From contig JBBIVP010000101.1 of NCBI GenBank assembly GCA_037439705.1, positions 1 to 7,954 of the forward strand: DNA of 7,954 nucleotides, read 5' to 3'. The notes below the pieces were generated by a model. It did no database searches and was not told where the DNA came from. It saw only the letters and a program-made list of their open reading frames with translations. This document shows positions 7,423 to 7,954 of the stretch, in pieces (the first letter of the stretch is position 1; every line of letters starts with the position of its first letter). The position numbers were made by a program, and so were the translations under genes. This stretch comes from JBBIVP01 sp037439705 [NCBI: bacterium] (GTDB taxonomy: Bacteria > JBBIVP01).

Positions 7423-7954
7423 ATGGCAAAAAAGATATTAGTGGCGGATGACAGCATTACCATCCAGAAAGTTATGAAGATGGCATTCGCAAATCAGGAT
7501 GTGGAACTAACCATCATTGATAATGGAATAGACGCCATAAAGAAAACAAAAGAACTTATGCCCGACCTCGTATTGGCGGATGTCCTCATGCCCGGGAAAA
7601 ATGGATACGAGGTATGTAAAGCAATAAAATCGGACAGCAAAACAAAACACATTCCTGTTCTTCTTCTTGTAGGAGCCTTTGAAACCTTTGATGAAAATCT
7701 GGCAAGGGAAGCCGGTTATGACGGTCATATAACAAAACCCTTTGATACAGCCACTTTGCTTTCAAAGGTAAAAGAAGCAATGGAAAAGGGAAAAGAAGAG
7801 GAAGTGGTTGAAATGGAGATTGAGGAGGAACCAAAAGAACCCGAAGAAAGTTTTGAATCCCTTGAAGAAACAATGGAACCCGAGGGTATCTACGAACTGG
7901 TAACAGAGGAGCCTGAAGAAAGCATTTATGAACCAGAGGAAATAGCGCCTGAAG
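7423..7954 (+). CDS. Receiver-domain (response regulator) protein with acidic tail, 3'-truncated by window edge
   Basis: The reading frame is open from ATG 7423 to the window end (177 codons). Residues 1-120 form a CheY-like receiver domain: Asp9 and Asp10 (acidic pocket), the predicted phosphoacceptor Asp53 in LADVLMPG, and Lys105 in TKPF. By alignment to canonical receivers, the switch Thr/Ser after strand 4 is Val83 and the switch aromatic before TKPF is His102, so the output switch is atypical. From about residue 121 the protein becomes a Glu/Pro-rich, probably disordered tail with three imperfect copies of an EPEx(S)(I/F)YE-like motif (139-145, 152-158, 163-170). It resembles a receiver subtype I associate with deltaproteobacteria and relatives, often linked to larger C-terminal regions, but the output domain is outside the window. 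The start is supported by AAGGAG six bases upstream and a strong promoter. No sensor kinase is visible. Confidence 0.88.
   Translation, partial: MAKKILVADDSITIQKVMKMAFANQDVELTIIDNGIDAIKKTKELMPDLVLADVLMPGKNGYEVCKAIKSDSKTKHIPVLLLVGAFETFDENLAREAGYDGHITKPFDTATLLSKVKEAMEKGKEEEVVEMEIEEEPKEPEESFESLEETMEPEGIYELVTEEPEESIYEPEEIAPE

Noticed and set aside
7507-7873. Two minus-strand open frames of 73 and 95 codons
   Set aside because: They lie antisense to the clearly coding receiver-domain gene, and their composition mirrors its Glu/Pro-rich codons.

Overview
The window is a piece of a bacterial chromosome, AT-rich by eye, with short intergenic gaps and Shine-Dalgarno sites. It also has several near-consensus sigma-70-type promoters (TTGAxx, 16-17 nt, TAtaaT) and a tRNA gene that encodes its own CCA end. 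The gene set points to a Gram-negative-like, possibly anaerobic lineage outside the well-studied phyla: a PAC2-family protein, an ArsA-like ATPase, a corrinoid-activator-type ferredoxin/ASKHA protein and a receiver-domain protein with an acidic tail. I cannot assign a phylum from sequence alone.

Layout: (1) nt 1-985, plus strand: the 3' part of an ArsA/Get3-type ATPase whose start and P-loop lie before the window. (2) nt 986-1123: a convergent intergenic gap with no convincing terminator. (3) nt 1124-4112, minus strand: the glycolytic operon gap-pgk-tpiA, with both junctions overlapping by exactly one base and a promoter just upstream of gap. (4) nt 4217-4291, minus: tRNA-Thr(CGU) with its own promoter inside the end of the preceding gene. 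(5) nt 4312-4988, minus: two small membrane-protein genes, a DUF2752 protein and a zinc-ribbon/TM2 protein, overlapping at a TTGA junction. (6) nt 5014-6489, minus: a 491-aa [2Fe-2S] plus ASKHA-ATPase protein of the RACE/RamA (DUF4445) kind. (7) nt 6506-7228, minus: a PAC2-family protein with a strong promoter that predicts a leaderless mRNA. (8) nt 7423-7954, plus: a receiver-domain protein with a Glu/Pro-rich tail, running off the window and driven by its own strong divergent promoter.

How they work together: GAPDH, PGK and TPI are consecutive enzymes of glycolysis/gluconeogenesis, and their overlapping junctions should hold their translation together. The PAC2 and ferredoxin/ASKHA genes form a probable two-gene operon (16-nt gap) with no known joint function. 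Everything from 7228 down to 1124 lies on one strand with small gaps, but I see internal promoters before the TM2 gene, the tRNA and gap, so it is probably several overlapping transcripts rather than one. Apart from the proposed promoters and start-site corrections, most genes are recognisable families. The least explained items are the compact ferredoxin/ASKHA protein, the receiver protein with missing switch residues and a repeated acidic-aromatic tail, and the predicted leaderless promoter.
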